DNA of 64,000 nt from Kangiellaceae bacterium (GTDB lineage Bacteria > Pseudomonadota > Gammaproteobacteria > Enterobacterales > Kangiellaceae), in assembly GCA_026196875.1 (NCBI GenBank), contig JAPHTP010000019.1, forward strand, positions 31,621-95,620, read 5' to 3'. The stretch's first letter is position 1, and the number at the start of each line of letters is the position of its first letter. Below, one piece after another: positions 50,208-59,382 of the stretch. A program made the translations under genes and the position numbers. The notes under the pieces were generated by a model. The model ran no database searches and was not told the DNA's origin. It worked only from the letters and a program-made list of their open reading frames with translations.

Positions 50208-50879
50208 ATGAATATAACAAATAATTTGGCCGGGATTGGCATGACTTCGCAGCGTACTCGAAGCCGTCTAATTCAGAGGCTAAGAGAAAAGGGGATTATT
50301 GAAGAGTCGGTACTACAGGTAATGGAGAAATTACCGCGGCATATTTTTATCGACGAGGCTATGGCTCACAGAGCTTATGAGGACACCTCATTACCCATAG
50401 GAATGGGGCAGACTATTTCCCAACCATATATAGTAGCGCGCATGACTGAACTATTGGTCATGAGCGGTAAAATGGATAACGTTTTGGAAATTGGAACTGG
50501 TTGCGGTTATCAGACGAGTGTTTTAGCCGGTGTTTCTAAATGGGTCTATACCATTGAGCGAATTCAGCCGCTGCAGAAGCAGGCGATAGAACGTTTCAAG
50601 TTACTTAATTTTTATAATGTGGCTTATCGCCATGGTGACGGCTTCCTTGGCTGGGAAGAGGAAGCTCCCTTTGATGCGATCATTGTCACTGCCGCTCCAG
50701 ATCAAGTGCCACAACCATTATTGGATCAATTAGCTATTGGTGGTCGAATGGTTACACCAGTGACTATGCCCAATGGCGATCAACAATTACATCTTTTAGA
50801 AAAAACAGAAGAAGGAATCTCCTCCATGCAGGTAGAAGAAGTAAAATTTGTTCCTTTATTGGGAGGAACGATTGGGTGA
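50208..50879 (+). CDS. pcm: Protein-L-isoaspartate O-methyltransferase
   Basis: The 223-residue SAM enzyme repairs isoaspartyl residues. Seen are the N-terminal LPRHIFIDEAMAHRAYEDTSLPIGMGQTISQPYIVARM region, motif I VLEIGTGCGYQTSVLA and FDAIIVTAAPDQVP. It lies between surE and yqaA, whose start overlaps its stop by 4 bases. Confidence 0.95.
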   Translation: MNITNNLAGIGMTSQRTRSRLIQRLREKGIIEESVLQVMEKLPRHIFIDEAMAHRAYEDTSLPIGMGQTISQPYIVARMTELLVMSGKMDNVLEIGTGCGYQTSVLAGVSKWVYTIERIQPLQKQAIERFKLLNFYNVAYRHGDGFLGWEEEAPFDAIIVTAAPDQVPQPLLDQLAIGGRMVTPVTMPNGDQQLHLLEKTEEGISSMQVEEVKFVPLLGGTIG

Positions 50880-51460
50880 AAATTTTTACCAAAATGTACG
50901 AGACTTGCCTGCGCTGGGCGAAGCATCGCCACGCTAGTTCTTACCTCGGTGCTATGAGCTTTGCCGAGTCTACTTTTTTCCCTATCCCAGTTGACGTAAT
51001 GCTAGCCCCTATGTGTTTGGCTCGACTTGAGAAAGCATGGCGCTACGCATTTATTGCAACTGTCACTAGTGTATTAGGCGGCATTTTTGGTTACTTCTTA
51101 GGATTATTCTTCTTTGACACTTTGATAGAACCTTTACTGGTCAAAATGAACTATATGGATACCTACCATAAGTCAGTTGAATGGTTTGACAAATACGGAG
51201 TGTGGGTTGTATTTGTGGTGGGATTCGCGCCGATACCCTATAAGATATTCACAATAAGTGCCGGCGCGCTCAACATGGCGTTGCTCCCATTTATCATAGC
51301 CTCCATTTTCGGGAGAGCTGGTCGCTTCTATTTGGTGGCGGGGCTAATGAAGCTAGGCGGCGAAAAAATGGAGAAGAAACTTCATCAAATTATCGATTAT
51401 CTAGGCTGGGGTTTGGTAATTGTTGCTATTTCTGGTTATTTGCTGTACAAATACTTGTAA
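50876..51460 (+). CDS. yqaA: YqaA-family (DedA-like/VTT) membrane protein
   Basis: The 194-residue inner-membrane protein has the VTT/SNARE-associated domain: FAESTFFPIPVDVMLAPMCLA, ATVTSVLGGIFGYFLGLFFF, VGFAPIPYKIFTISAGALNM, FGRAGRFYLVAGLM. A GTG start overlaps the pcm stop (GTGA). The family is related to lipid scramblase-like DedA proteins; the function of YqaA is not established. Confidence 0.85.
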   Translation: MKIFTKMYETCLRWAKHRHASSYLGAMSFAESTFFPIPVDVMLAPMCLARLEKAWRYAFIATVTSVLGGIFGYFLGLFFFDTLIEPLLVKMNYMDTYHKSVEWFDKYGVWVVFVVGFAPIPYKIFTISAGALNMALLPFIIASIFGRAGRFYLVAGLMKLGGEKMEKKLHQIIDYLGWGLVIVAISGYLLYKYL

Positions 51461-51775
51461 CGCCTCGGCAAAACAATGATTTAACGCGTTGTCTTAATTT
51501 CGTTTTTGAGATATATGTGTAAATCCTAAGGCTAGATTTTAGAGATTTTTAAGTGCGCCTGCCGGTATCTGGAGGTTGTTAGAATACAGTTAAACCGTAT
51601 ACAGACAACCAACCAGTACGTAGTTTCGTAGGATCGCCTTGAGAGTCTAAGCCGGGCAAGAGTTTTAGTAGTTTTAAGGATCTCAAAGAATGAGCCATTA
51701 TCATTTTGTGATTAGCGTTGGTTGCATTCATATAGTTGGGAAAATTCGTAAATAACGGATCTAAGAGAAGTATTT
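51461..51775. other. Intergenic region upstream of nlpD
   Basis: The 315-base gap holds no convincing gene. A pair of GGTTGT / ACAACC arms (51574-51610) surrounds an AT-rich centre, and TTGCAT...TATAGT near 51722-51742 is promoter-like but with poor spacing. It must hold the nlpD promoter. Confidence 0.4.
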
Positions 51776-52732
51776 GTGAGCAACCCAAGAGCGTTCGATA
51801 GATTATCGATGATATTCGCGTCAGCACTTATGTTGATAGGATGCTCGCACACACCTGCACCAGTCGTCGATTTATTTTCTTCCCACTCTTCTCAGTCAAA
51901 CTCCAATCAAAAGCATTCAAGGTACGCTAAGTCTGTTTCTGCTAGCCAAGTCTATGTGGTGAAACCTGGCGACACCTTATTTTCAATCGCTTGGCTACAT
52001 TCCAAAGATCATAAGGAATTGGCAAAAATTAATAAGCTGAGAAACAATACTATTTATCCAGGCCAAAAAATTAGGCTTTCTCCATTGGAAAGAAAAGCTT
52101 ATTTCGATTCAGAGTCATTAATCGTTGCATTGAATGAGGAAGTGCTTCGTCAGCCTATAAAAATTATTTCTTCAAACACTAGCCGCGATACCGCTAGTGC
52201 TTCACCAAAAGTATCACATTCTAATTTAATTAGTTCTAACAAGGGTAAAAAAGCTTATACGTCAAAAGTTACATTAACTAAAAGTAAAAAACCGGATAGC
52301 AAACGTGTGAATAAGACACGAGTTGCTAAACGGGCTCAAACCATTCAGGGAAATACTCTCAATTGGATCTGGCCAACTGACGGCAAGATTTTGTCGAGAT
52401 TCTCCAGCAAGCAAAATGCAAGTAGAGGATTAGACATTGCCGGCAAGAAAGGTCAACCAGTGCGTGCGTCTGCACCAGGGAGAGTTGTTTATGAAGGAAA
52501 CGGCCTTAAAGGGTACGGAAATCTGGTAATAATAAAACATAACAATAGTTACCTCAGCGCCTACGCCCATAATGATAAGGTTTATGTTTCCGAAAACGAA
52601 GTTGTGAAAGCAGGGCAGCGAATAGCTGATATTGGGAGTAGTGGAGCGCAAAGAGATAAATTGCACTTTGAAATCCGCTACAAAGGTAAGCCGGTTGATC
52701 CGCTCAATTACTTGCCTCAAAAGAAACTTTAA
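51776..52732 (+). CDS. nlpD: Murein hydrolase activator NlpD (LysM-M23 lipoprotein)
   Basis: The 318-residue lipoprotein has a lipobox LMLIGC (Cys ~23), a LysM domain (VYVVKPGDTLFSIAWLHSKDHKELAKINKL, residues ~59-103) and a C-terminal M23-like domain (LDIAGKKGQPVRASAPGRVVY ... SYLSAYAHNDKVYV ... KLHFEIRYKGKPVDPLNYL). As in E. coli NlpD, several zinc ligands of active M23 peptidases are absent, so it probably activates an amidase (AmiC) in septal splitting. The start is a GTG with AAGAGAAG upstream. rpoS follows, the classical nlpD-rpoS pair. Confidence 0.93.
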   Translation: MSNPRAFDRLSMIFASALMLIGCSHTPAPVVDLFSSHSSQSNSNQKHSRYAKSVSASQVYVVKPGDTLFSIAWLHSKDHKELAKINKLRNNTIYPGQKIRLSPLERKAYFDSESLIVALNEEVLRQPIKIISSNTSRDTASASPKVSHSNLISSNKGKKAYTSKVTLTKSKKPDSKRVNKTRVAKRAQTIQGNTLNWIWPTDGKILSRFSSKQNASRGLDIAGKKGQPVRASAPGRVVYEGNGLKGYGNLVIIKHNNSYLSAYAHNDKVYVSENEVVKAGQRIADIGSSGAQRDKLHFEIRYKGKPVDPLNYLPQKKL

Positions 52733-52919
52733 AAAATAGTAAAAATATTTTTTAAAAACCTAAAGTTATATTAACGGTGGTCGATAATAAAAATACGACT
52801 ATCAAAAAATTAGCTTTGCCCAATAACAGTAGTCGTGTGTGAGAAGGGATTACTGAGTTTTCAGACCCGGTAATTTCGTTTTTTTGGGACATATTGTCCT
52901 CATGGTGGAGAGCAAAAGT

Positions 52920-53885
52920 ATGGCGAAACAAAATACAAAGAAAGTTAGCCCAGTCGACTCAGAAGTAGATTTAGTCGAGCCAAATGAAGCACAGCTTGAA
53001 GAGATAGATTTCCAAGAAAAGTGCAAGGCAACCAGTGACAGACGAGAAGGTGGTTTCGACGCCACTCAAATGTATCTAGGTGAAATTGGCGCATCCCCTC
53101 TATTAACCGCTGAAGAAGAAGTTTACTTCGCACGTAAAGCACTGAAAGGTTGTGAAGCTTCCCGTAAACGAATGATTGAAAGCAATTTGCGGCTTGTAGT
53201 CAAAATTGCACGTCGTTACAACAACCGCGGTTTAGCCCTGCTAGATTTAATCGAAGAAGGTAATTTAGGTTTAATAAGAGCTGTTGAGAAGTTTGACCCG
53301 GAGCGGGGTTTTAGATTCTCCACATATGCTACATGGTGGATCCGCCAAACCATAGAGCGGGCAATCATGAATCAGACTCGCACCATTCGTTTGCCAATTC
53401 ATGTGGTTAAAGAGTTGAATGTATATTTGAGAGCATCTCGTGAATTAGCCCAAAAATTAGACCATGAGCCAACAGCAGAAGATATTGCCAGGAAACTGGG
53501 TAAGCCTGTTGAAACAGTTGCGCGTATGTTAGGTCTAAATGAAAGAATTTCCTCTGTAGACACTCCAATCGGTGCCGACAATGATAAGCCGCTGTTAGAT
53601 ACGATCGCAGATGAAAGAGAATGTGGTCCTTCTAATCGCCTCCAGGAAGAAGATCTTAAGCAGAGTATCGAGTATTGGTTAAATCAGTTGGGTGAGAAGC
53701 AAAAAGAAGTATTGGCTCGACGCTTTGGTCTCTTAAACTATGAAGCGGCTACCTTAGAAGATGTGGGTATGGAAATCGGCTTAACTCGAGAAAGAGTGCG
53801 CCAAATCCAAGTCGAAGCATTAAGAAGGCTGCGATTTATGTTAGAACGCCAAGGCTTGACCTTATCTAGCATTTTTAATGTTTAG
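52920..53885 (+). CDS. rpoS: RNA polymerase sigma factor RpoS (sigma-38)
   Basis: The stationary-phase/general stress sigma factor is 321 residues from the ATG at 52920, which has GGAG nine bases upstream; in-frame ATG at 52902 and TTG at 52884 are less likely. Sigma regions are clear: 1.2 ([21 protein letters not shown]), 2 ([39 protein letters not shown] and [13 protein letters not shown]), 3, and 4.2 ([20 protein letters not shown] helix). The gene is followed by a strong terminator. Known rpoS promoters in relatives lie inside nlpD, so transcription from there is likely. Confidence 0.95.
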   Translation: MAKQNTKKVSPVDSEVDLVEPNEAQLEEIDFQEKCKATSDRREGGFDATQMYLGEIGASPLLTAEEEVYFARKALKGCEASRKRMIESNLRLVVKIARRYNNRGLALLDLIEEGNLGLIRAVEKFDPERGFRFSTYATWWIRQTIERAIMNQTRTIRLPIHVVKELNVYLRASRELAQKLDHEPTAEDIARKLGKPVETVARMLGLNERISSVDTPIGADNDKPLLDTIADERECGPSNRLQEEDLKQSIEYWLNQLGEKQKEVLARRFGLLNYEAATLEDVGMEIGLTRERVRQIQVEALRRLRFMLERQGLTLSSIFNV

Positions 53886-53902
53886 TACTTAGTTTCTCCA
53901 CT

Positions 53903-53932
53903 AAAAAAGCGTTCAAACAGAACGCTTTTTTT
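53903..53932 (+). terminator. Terminator of rpoS
   Basis: An 11-bp stem including A/T flanks (AAAAAAGCGTT / AACGCTTTTTT, 7-base loop) ends in a T run 18 bases after the rpoS stop. Confidence 0.88.
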
Positions 53933-53975
53933 ACATTCAGGACTTGAGTTTAATAAGACAGCTAACTTGGACTAG

Positions 53976-54239
53976 TTAAACTGAAGCTTTAATAACAAGC
54001 GCATGGATATCGGTTTGCATCATATCGCCCAACGCACCGAAAACTGCTTGCTGTTGTTTAAGCCTAGTCATTCCTTCAAATTTCTTGCTTCTAATAATTA
54101 CGCTAAAGTGCCCTTTACCCGACTTCGCACCGGCATGGCCCGCGTGTAAATGACTGTCATCGATAATCTCCAAATGATTTGGATTTAGTGATTCAGTCAG
54201 CAAACTTCTCATTCGTTCGATTCTAGCTTGATTATCCAA
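53976..54239 (-). CDS. BolA-family protein
   Basis: The 87-residue protein has the BolA fold: N-terminal helix IERMRSLLTESLNPNHLEIIDDSHLHAGHAG, HFSVIIRSKKFEGMTRLKQQQAVFGALG, then IHALVIKAS. BolA-type proteins bind monothiol glutaredoxins with iron-sulfur clusters and can affect cell shape and stress responses. It is the last gene of the yciB-yciI-bolA-like series. Confidence 0.87.
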   Translation of the reverse strand: MDNQARIERMRSLLTESLNPNHLEIIDDSHLHAGHAGAKSGKGHFSVIIRSKKFEGMTRLKQQQAVFGALGDMMQTDIHALVIKASV

Positions 54240-54276
54240 AACTTGGTTTCCTCAAAAAGCTCAAAAATTAAATTAA

Positions 54277-54576
54277 TTATGGAAGGACTTTTTTAAATGG
54301 TTTTACTGTGACCGATTGATAGACACCTGCATCAACATAGGGATCTACCGCCGCCCAATCTTGAGCGTCCTGTAGACTGCCAAATTCAGCGACAACTAAG
54401 CTTCCACTAAAGCCTGCCTCGCCGGGATCATCACTATCAATTGCAGGATGAGGGCCCGCTAGGATTAATCGGCCTTGTTGCTTCAAGTCGTCCAATCTTT
54501 TTAGGTGCGCTTCTCTGGCTGTTTTGCGTTTTGATAAACTACTTTCTACGTCTTGAGAAATGATCGCGTATAACAT
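54277..54576 (-). CDS. yciI: YciI-family protein
   Basis: The 99-residue protein has the YciI/YCII ferredoxin-like pattern: [39 protein letters not shown], and [27 protein letters not shown] with the conserved His-Asp pair. The role is unknown, possibly enzymatic. Its ATG overlaps the end of yciB by one base. Confidence 0.9.
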   Translation of the reverse strand: MLYAIISQDVESSLSKRKTAREAHLKRLDDLKQQGRLILAGPHPAIDSDDPGEAGFSGSLVVAEFGSLQDAQDWAAVDPYVDAGVYQSVTVKPFKKVLP

Positions 54577-55196
54577 TAACTTTCCTTTTCGATGGTCTGT
54601 TCTTGAGAATTATTTGAGCTTTCTAGGTTTTCGCCTTCTTCCTCTTCGTCAGGAAAATAAGGAAACAGCAAGGCGATGGTGTAGATGAGCAAAGCGATGC
54701 TCATTGCCATCATGCCAAAAAGTTTAAAGTTTACCCAAAAGGCTTCCGAAAAGTTGTAGGCTACATACAAGTTGATAAAACCGAATAAACCATAAACGAT
54801 TGGCCAGGAGAGATTGACCTTATTCCATACGTTTTTAGGTGCATCAATTTTAATCTCCATTCCTTTCTCGAATAGCTCCTGAACAAAAGGTTTTTTCGAA
54901 ATGTACTGCCTAAATAGGAAAAAGAGAGTGAAAATCCAAACTACTATACTGGCTTTCCATTGAATAAATTCCGCGTTTCTTAAGACAAGCGTTAATGACC
55001 CAAATGCAAGGGTAATGACCAATATCCAAATATGCATCTTCTCAAATTTGCCGGCAAATAAACGATAGCCGACAGTTTGAATGACTGATGCCACCATTAA
55101 TCCTTGAACTGCTGGATACATAGGATTTTCTGCACCACTTAAAAAGTAGATACCAACGAATACCACAAGCGGCAAATAATCGAGAAATAACTTCAT
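54576..55196 (-). CDS. yciB: Inner membrane-spanning protein YciB (intracellular septation protein A)
   Basis: The 206-residue polytopic protein has five TM segments and the family motifs [66 protein letters not shown] and [10 protein letters not shown]. It interacts with division and elongation machinery in other bacteria. A Glu-rich cytoplasmic tail is longer than in E. coli (179 residues). Confidence 0.92.
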   Translation of the reverse strand: MKLFLDYLPLVVFVGIYFLSGAENPMYPAVQGLMVASVIQTVGYRLFAGKFEKMHIWILVITLAFGSLTLVLRNAEFIQWKASIVVWIFTLFFLFRQYISKKPFVQELFEKGMEIKIDAPKNVWNKVNLSWPIVYGLFGFINLYVAYNFSEAFWVNFKLFGMMAMSIALLIYTIALLFPYFPDEEEEGENLESSNNSQEQTIEKES

Positions 55197-55364
55197 ACTG
55201 CTCCTGTTTTTTAGTTGTTAGCTCTCATAAACAAGAGCACACCATACAATCTATATATTAACCTTCTACGAGCGGATTTAAAATGGTATGGAATTAAAAT
55301 CTTGATTTGATAGGTTTTCTATATGGACGGGCACAAAAAAACACCAACTACACGAGGGGCAAAA

Positions 55365-55646
55365 TTAACTTAACAGGCCGACAAGTAAAGAAATCATCAC
55401 AGCAAAGGCGCTCATAGATAAGCGCCATCCCCATTTAACCGGTCCCAAGTTCATGAAGATATCAATTACTAGTTGAGCTTTTATCACTAAGAAGCCTAAT
55501 ACTGTTATTAGTAGTATTGGAGTAATTTGGGAAAAGTCGGCAATAATTGCGCCCAATAAGCTTAAAACGATCAAAATAACCCACACTAAAAGCAATTGAT
55601 TTAACTTAGTTTTCCGTTTGGATTCACTTAAATTTACTTGATCCAT
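55365..55646 (-). CDS. Cytochrome c oxidase subunit IV/NorF-like small membrane protein
   Basis: The protein is about 93 residues from the ATG at 55646 (MDQVNLSESK), chosen because the longer frame start (55709) overlaps the upstream gene's coding end and lacks a better ribosome binding site. Three TM segments (LLLVWVILIVLSLLGAIIA; ILLITVLGFLVIKAQLVIDIFM; WRLSMSAFAVMISLLVG) follow the COX4_pro/NorF pattern. It follows the NorE-like gene after 23 bases. It probably assists a haem-copper or NO reductase, none of which is in the window. Confidence 0.75.
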   Translation of the reverse strand: MDQVNLSESKRKTKLNQLLLVWVILIVLSLLGAIIADFSQITPILLITVLGFLVIKAQLVIDIFMNLGPVKWGWRLSMSAFAVMISLLVGLLS

Positions 55647-55669
55647 ATTAGCAAGCCTATTCGTAAAAA

Positions 55670-56242
55670 CTAGTGGATGACATATACAATTGGAAATAAC
55701 ACCACCCAAACTAAATCGACCATATGCCAGTAACTTGCTCCTGATTCATACCCTGAATGAGAATGATTTTGGTAGTATCCATTTCGAGCATTTCTCAACA
55801 TCACAAGTAAAATTACAACGCCAAGTACGACATGGGCGAAATGAAATATGGTGAGAGAAAAATAGAGAGTATAAAATATGTTGGTGGTTAAATCATAACC
55901 GGCTGAGAATGCCTCGTCGTATTCGACTAGCTTAACGGCTAGGTAAACTAGCGCGCAAAGCACGCCGTATATCAGATTACGTTGTGTTAGGCGCGAGTTA
56001 CCCCACTGCAAGAATAGTGAAGACCGAGCCACAAAAAAACTAGCGCTAATTAATGCGATGGTGTTAATGAGCCCAGCGGTTCGATTTAAGTGCAAATAAG
56101 CTTCTGCAAATATCTCCGGATGATTTTGACGAGTAATGGCGTAGATAATAAAAAGAATGCCAAAGACAGCGAGTTCAGCATAGATAAAAAACCAAATTGC
56201 CAAATCGCCAGGAAGCGGCTGGCGTATAGTTGCAGAGTTCAA
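55670..56242 (-). CDS. NorE/cytochrome c oxidase subunit III-like protein
   Basis: The 190-residue membrane protein has five TM segments and the NorE-like start LPGDLAIWFFIYAELAVFGILFI, then TLYFSLTIFHFAHVVLGVVILLVM with the subunit III core His, and SYWHMVDLVWVVLFPIVYVI. The family includes NorE (nitric oxide reductase accessory) and CoxC-like subunits; with the small TM protein after it, NorE is favoured. A Dnr/FNR-like site precedes it. Confidence 0.8.
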   Translation of the reverse strand: MNSATIRQPLPGDLAIWFFIYAELAVFGILFIIYAITRQNHPEIFAEAYLHLNRTAGLINTIALISASFFVARSSLFLQWGNSRLTQRNLIYGVLCALVYLAVKLVEYDEAFSAGYDLTTNIFYTLYFSLTIFHFAHVVLGVVILLVMLRNARNGYYQNHSHSGYESGASYWHMVDLVWVVLFPIVYVIH

Positions 56243-56300
56243 ACTAAATACTCTCTTTATAAACTAAGTGAAACTTTAATCATTTAAGAGTAAAGTGCAG

Positions 56301-56314
56301 CTGATCAAGGTCAA
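56301..56314 (-). promoter_or_regulatory. FNR/Dnr-type site upstream of NorE-like gene
   Basis: On the minus strand TTGAC-CTTG-ATCAG matches TTGAT-N4-ATCAA with two mismatches. Its centre is about 65 bases before the ATG, and a TAAAGT -10-like hexamer (56273-56278) lies at the spacing expected for class II activation. FNR-family control of nor genes is well known; the site itself is a prediction. Confidence 0.5.
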
Positions 56315-56413
56315 AAAAAGCGGCAGATAAAGAGTCTATAGGTCTTCGAAATAGGTTTTCGAGTTAACGCCAACTGGTCTTGTATCAACATAAAGCTAAA
56401 CAAAGAGGTTATT

Positions 56414-57256
56414 TTGAAATTCGACTTTCATTGTCACAGTGACTTTTCAGATGGAACGCTGAGCCCGCAACAATTGCTCAAGTATGCCGCTGAGAGAGAG
56501 ATACAACTGCTTAGTCTAACTGATCACGACACTGTGTCAGGTTTATCTATATTGAAGAAAGAGATCGGCTCTTCAAATGCGTCCTTACGTTTGATTCCTG
56601 GTATCGAAATTTCTGCAAGTTGTGATTTTGGAGAGGTGCATATAGTTGGCCTGGACATTGATGAAGAAAATCAGGATCTGATTAAAAGATTAGAAATCCA
56701 GCAAGCAGCACGTTGGCAAAGGGCCAAATTAATTCAAGGCAAGTTGTCCAAGTGCGGTGTCGAGGGGGTTTACGACCATCTTCAAGACAATGTGAAACAG
56801 GTGGTTACTCGAACTCACATTGCCAAAGCAATAGTTGGGATAGGATCTGCCAAGGATATGCAACAAGCATTTAAGAAGTACATTGGCAAGAAGGGAAGAG
56901 CGAGAGTCAAACAAGAGTGGATGTCTATGGAAGAGGCCATCCACCTAATTCATGGCGCGGGAGGTATGGCTGTTTTAGCTCATCCTACGCGATACCCAGT
57001 CTCCAACCGAAAACTGGCTTATCTAATCGAATCGTTTAAATCCATTGGTGGCCAAGCCATTGAGACTGCTTATCCTAGTTTAAATAAAGATAAATCAGCT
57101 TGGTTGGAGCTGCATAGAAGCAAAAATGGCTTATTGGCTTCAAGCGGATCTGATTTTCATTACCCAGATCTAAAATGGACCGATTTAGGGCGATTTCCAC
57201 GATTGAGTGATGACATTCCTCATGTCAAACAGCTTCTCTCGAGTAAATACAATTAG
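56414..57256 (+). CDS. rnm: PHP-domain phosphoesterase TrpH/RNase AM (YciV)
   Basis: The 280-residue metal-dependent phosphoesterase acts on 3',5'-nucleotides or RNA 5' ends. The start is a TTG at 56414 with AGAGG upstream, and the first residues already give the PHP motif (FDFHCHSDFSDG). Other metal residues are in SLTDHDTVSG, GIEISA, HIVGLDID, LAHPTRYP and SGSDFH. yciO follows, as in E. coli trpH-yciO. Confidence 0.9.
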   Translation: MKFDFHCHSDFSDGTLSPQQLLKYAAEREIQLLSLTDHDTVSGLSILKKEIGSSNASLRLIPGIEISASCDFGEVHIVGLDIDEENQDLIKRLEIQQAARWQRAKLIQGKLSKCGVEGVYDHLQDNVKQVVTRTHIAKAIVGIGSAKDMQQAFKKYIGKKGRARVKQEWMSMEEAIHLIHGAGGMAVLAHPTRYPVSNRKLAYLIESFKSIGGQAIETAYPSLNKDKSAWLELHRSKNGLLASSGSDFHYPDLKWTDLGRFPRLSDDIPHVKQLLSSKYN

Positions 57257-57429
57257 GCTTTATTGGTGATTGGCTAACGAATTAAGCAATTTAGGTAACG
57301 CCTTTCTAATTAGCATGCTATCATTGTAACAGACAGTCGAGTTCGCTAATTGATTGATTTGATTAAAAAATAATCAAATCTCATGAGCAAGAGTCATAAC
57401 AAGACAACCTTAGTAACGGCAATTGAACA

Positions 57430-58050
57430 ATGACCCAGTTCTATCAAGTTCACGCAGAAAATCCTCAAGCTCGCTTAATATCACAAGCTGTTGCCTGTGT
57501 AAGAAATGGAGGATTAATCGTTTACCCAACCGATTCCGGGTATGCACTTGGCTGTCATATTGGTGATAAGAAAGCACTCGATAGAATCAGAAAGATCCGT
57601 AAGTTAGAAAAGTCTCATAATTTTACTTTGGTATGCCGTGATTTATCCGAGCTAGCCATGTACGCACGAGTGGATAATGCTTCATTTCGAGTATTAAAAA
57701 GCCACACTCCTGGTCCTTACACTTTCATATTAAGAGCTTCTCCAGAAGTACCAAATCGGTTGCAACACCCCAAAAAGAAGACGATAGGTATCAGAGTTCC
57801 AGACACCCCAATAGCATTAGCTCTGCTAGAATCTCTAGGCGAACCGCTAATGAGTACCAGTTTAATTCTGCCGGATGAAGATGCAACTATGGCTGATCCG
57901 GAAGAAATATATGAGAAGTTAGAGGGAAGGGTTGACTTGGTGATCAATGGTGGTTTTGTCGACGATCAGCCAACAACTGTGGTTGATATGCTGGATGGTT
58001 TCCCAAAAGTCATCCGCTATGGAGCCGGTAACCCGGATGAATTCGAATAA
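57430..58050 (+). CDS. yciO: YciO-type Sua5/YrdC family protein
   Basis: The 206-residue protein belongs to the YrdC/Sua5 superfamily of threonylcarbamoyl-AMP synthases. Features are VYPTDSGYALGC, IRKIRKLEKSHNFTLVCRDLSELA, TPGPYTFILRAS, KKKTIGIRVPDTPIALALL and VDMLDG. YciO has been shown in other work to be a weak t6A-type synthase relative; the main enzyme is usually TsaC. A weak hairpin (ATTGTTA / TAACAAT, 58054-58073) follows the stop. Confidence 0.9.
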   Translation: MTQFYQVHAENPQARLISQAVACVRNGGLIVYPTDSGYALGCHIGDKKALDRIRKIRKLEKSHNFTLVCRDLSELAMYARVDNASFRVLKSHTPGPYTFILRASPEVPNRLQHPKKKTIGIRVPDTPIALALLESLGEPLMSTSLILPDEDATMADPEEIYEKLEGRVDLVINGGFVDDQPTTVVDMLDGFPKVIRYGAGNPDEFE

Positions 58051-58137
58051 ACGATTGTTAGCTGCTTAACAATTAACCCGTTTTAATCGACTTGTCTAAG
58101 TTTATCAATTTATTGATAAAAAACTCTTAATCAATCA

Positions 58138-58165
58138 TTGCATTCCCCAAAACATCGGATATAAT
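58138..58165 (+). promoter_or_regulatory. Promoter of tRNA-Leu
   Basis: A perfect TATAAT at 58160-58165 has TTGCAT at 58138-58143 with a 16-base spacer, ending 17 bases before the tRNA. The GC-rich discriminator (GCTCGC) is typical of stable-RNA promoters. Confidence 0.65.
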
Positions 58166-58182
58166 TGCTCGCTCAATTCAGG

Positions 58183-58269
58183 GCCAGAGTGGTGGAATTG
58201 GTAGACACAGGGGATTCAAAATCCCCCGCTAGTGATAGTGTGACGGTTCGAGTCCGTCCTCTGGTACCA
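58183..58269 (+). tRNA. tRNA-Leu (anticodon CAA)
   Basis: The 87-base gene folds as a class II tRNA. Acceptor arm GCCAGAG pairs with CTCTGGT (G-U at the end, as in some E. coli Leu tRNAs), the D-loop is TTGGTAGAC, the anticodon stem is GGGGA/TCCCC with loop TTCAAAA (anticodon CAA), a long variable arm follows, the T-loop is GGTTCGAGTCC, and CCA is encoded. Confidence 0.95.
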
Positions 58270-58313
58270 TCTTTGAATTGAGACAAGAAAAACAACGAAA
58301 CAAGAATCTCTAG

Positions 58314-58337
58314 AAACCAGCTTTCGCTGGTTTTTTT
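58314..58337 (+). terminator. Terminator of tRNA-Leu
   Basis: AAACCAGC-TTTC-GCTGGTTT forms an 8-bp stem followed by a T run, 44 bases after the tRNA. Confidence 0.85.
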
Positions 58338-58446
58338 ATGCCTTTAAAAATCCCAGCAGCAGTGGGCTCTGAACGCAAATAGCGGAGCAGCTTTAAGCAC
58401 CGATTTAGCTGTGAATCGATTATTGAAAAGCTGGCTCTCGAGTTTT

Positions 58447-59382
58447 CTAATATTGAGTATAGCTATTTCTGGAAAGCACAATCAGTGTAAAAGCCCCACT
58501 TAACAACCAAACTGCCAGTAATCCTATTATCGGCGATTTAAACACTGGTTCGGCAGGTGGTTTCGCGGCAATAACGACTTTAAATGGTTGGGATAACGGA
58601 GAGGCCAAAGTGGATAGTCTAATTTTACGCTGTTCAATTTGTTCTAGTAGCAACTTTATATTTACCGCTCTTTTCTCCTTTTTTAATAGTTGCTCTATAT
58701 TTTTAATTTCACTATTAATATCATCTTGCTCTTTTTGAAGAACAAAATCATTGGCGTAAGTAATAAAGTCCTCAACAATTTCCGTTCCTATGGCAGGATT
58801 TTGCCATTTAAGGCTGACGCTAATCAAACCATTTTTTTTATTTAATTTTATCTTTAACTTGTTTGATAAACGTTTAAACGCCTTATGATCTTTGGGTTCA
58901 AAGTTCTTTCGTCTAGATTTCGAGATATCGCTCGGTTGAAATGCTACCCATTCAAAAATTATTTTTATAATGCCAGGCTCGGGTTTAATCCATTTTTGAT
59001 TGGCATTATCCCAGCGCTTTGGGAATAGTAGAGGCTTTAAGTTGTATTGCTCAATAAAATTGTCAAGCAGGTTTTCTGATTTGAGTATGGCAAGTTTTTC
59101 TTGAAAACTTGCCTGACCGCTAGCAATTGATATCTTTTGTGACACCCTTATAGTTCGCCTTAGGGCCCTAGGGAGGCCTTTCAAAGAGCCTTTTTTAATT
59201 TCTCCAGGGAGCGATGTACTGATGGTTAGTTCTGTCTTGATGAGATAGGTCGGTTTTAAGTTGATTAAGATGATAAACAGTGCGCACGCTAAAGACGGAA
59301 AAAAAACGAGTGTAGCCAGTTTTCTCCCTGACATATTAAAGTAAATTCGCCCTAATTTTATGCGCATAAAATGTTTGGCCAT
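58447..59382 (-). CDS. Wzz-like polysaccharide chain-length/co-polymerase protein
   Basis: The protein has up to 311 residues; the ATG at 59334 (MSGRKLATLV, 295 residues) is an equally possible start. It shows the polysaccharide co-polymerase layout: TM1 (LATLVFFPSLACALFIILI), a large periplasmic region with a helical coiled-coil part (EDFITYANDFVLQKEQDDINSEIKNIEQLLKKEKR), a PPAEPVFKSP Pro-rich motif and TM2 (IIGLLAVWLLSGAFTLIVL). No tyrosine-kinase domain is attached. It suggests an O-antigen or exopolysaccharide locus at the edge of this region. It is divergent from the following kinase-like gene. Confidence 0.75.
   Translation of the reverse strand: MAKHFMRIKLGRIYFNMSGRKLATLVFFPSLACALFIILINLKPTYLIKTELTISTSLPGEIKKGSLKGLPRALRRTIRVSQKISIASGQASFQEKLAILKSENLLDNFIEQYNLKPLLFPKRWDNANQKWIKPEPGIIKIIFEWVAFQPSDISKSRRKNFEPKDHKAFKRLSNKLKIKLNKKNGLISVSLKWQNPAIGTEIVEDFITYANDFVLQKEQDDINSEIKNIEQLLKKEKRAVNIKLLLEQIEQRKIRLSTLASPLSQPFKVVIAAKPPAEPVFKSPIIGLLAVWLLSGAFTLIVLSRNSYTQY

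Noticed and set aside
51579..51827. 82-codon minus-strand ORF upstream of and overlapping nlpD
   Set aside because: It has no ribosome binding site, and it overlaps the nlpD start region; the protein looks random.
52884..52919. Longer RpoS start at TTG 52884 or ATG 52902
   Set aside because: GGAG at 52907-52910 is ideally spaced for the ATG at 52920 and lies inside the longer versions.
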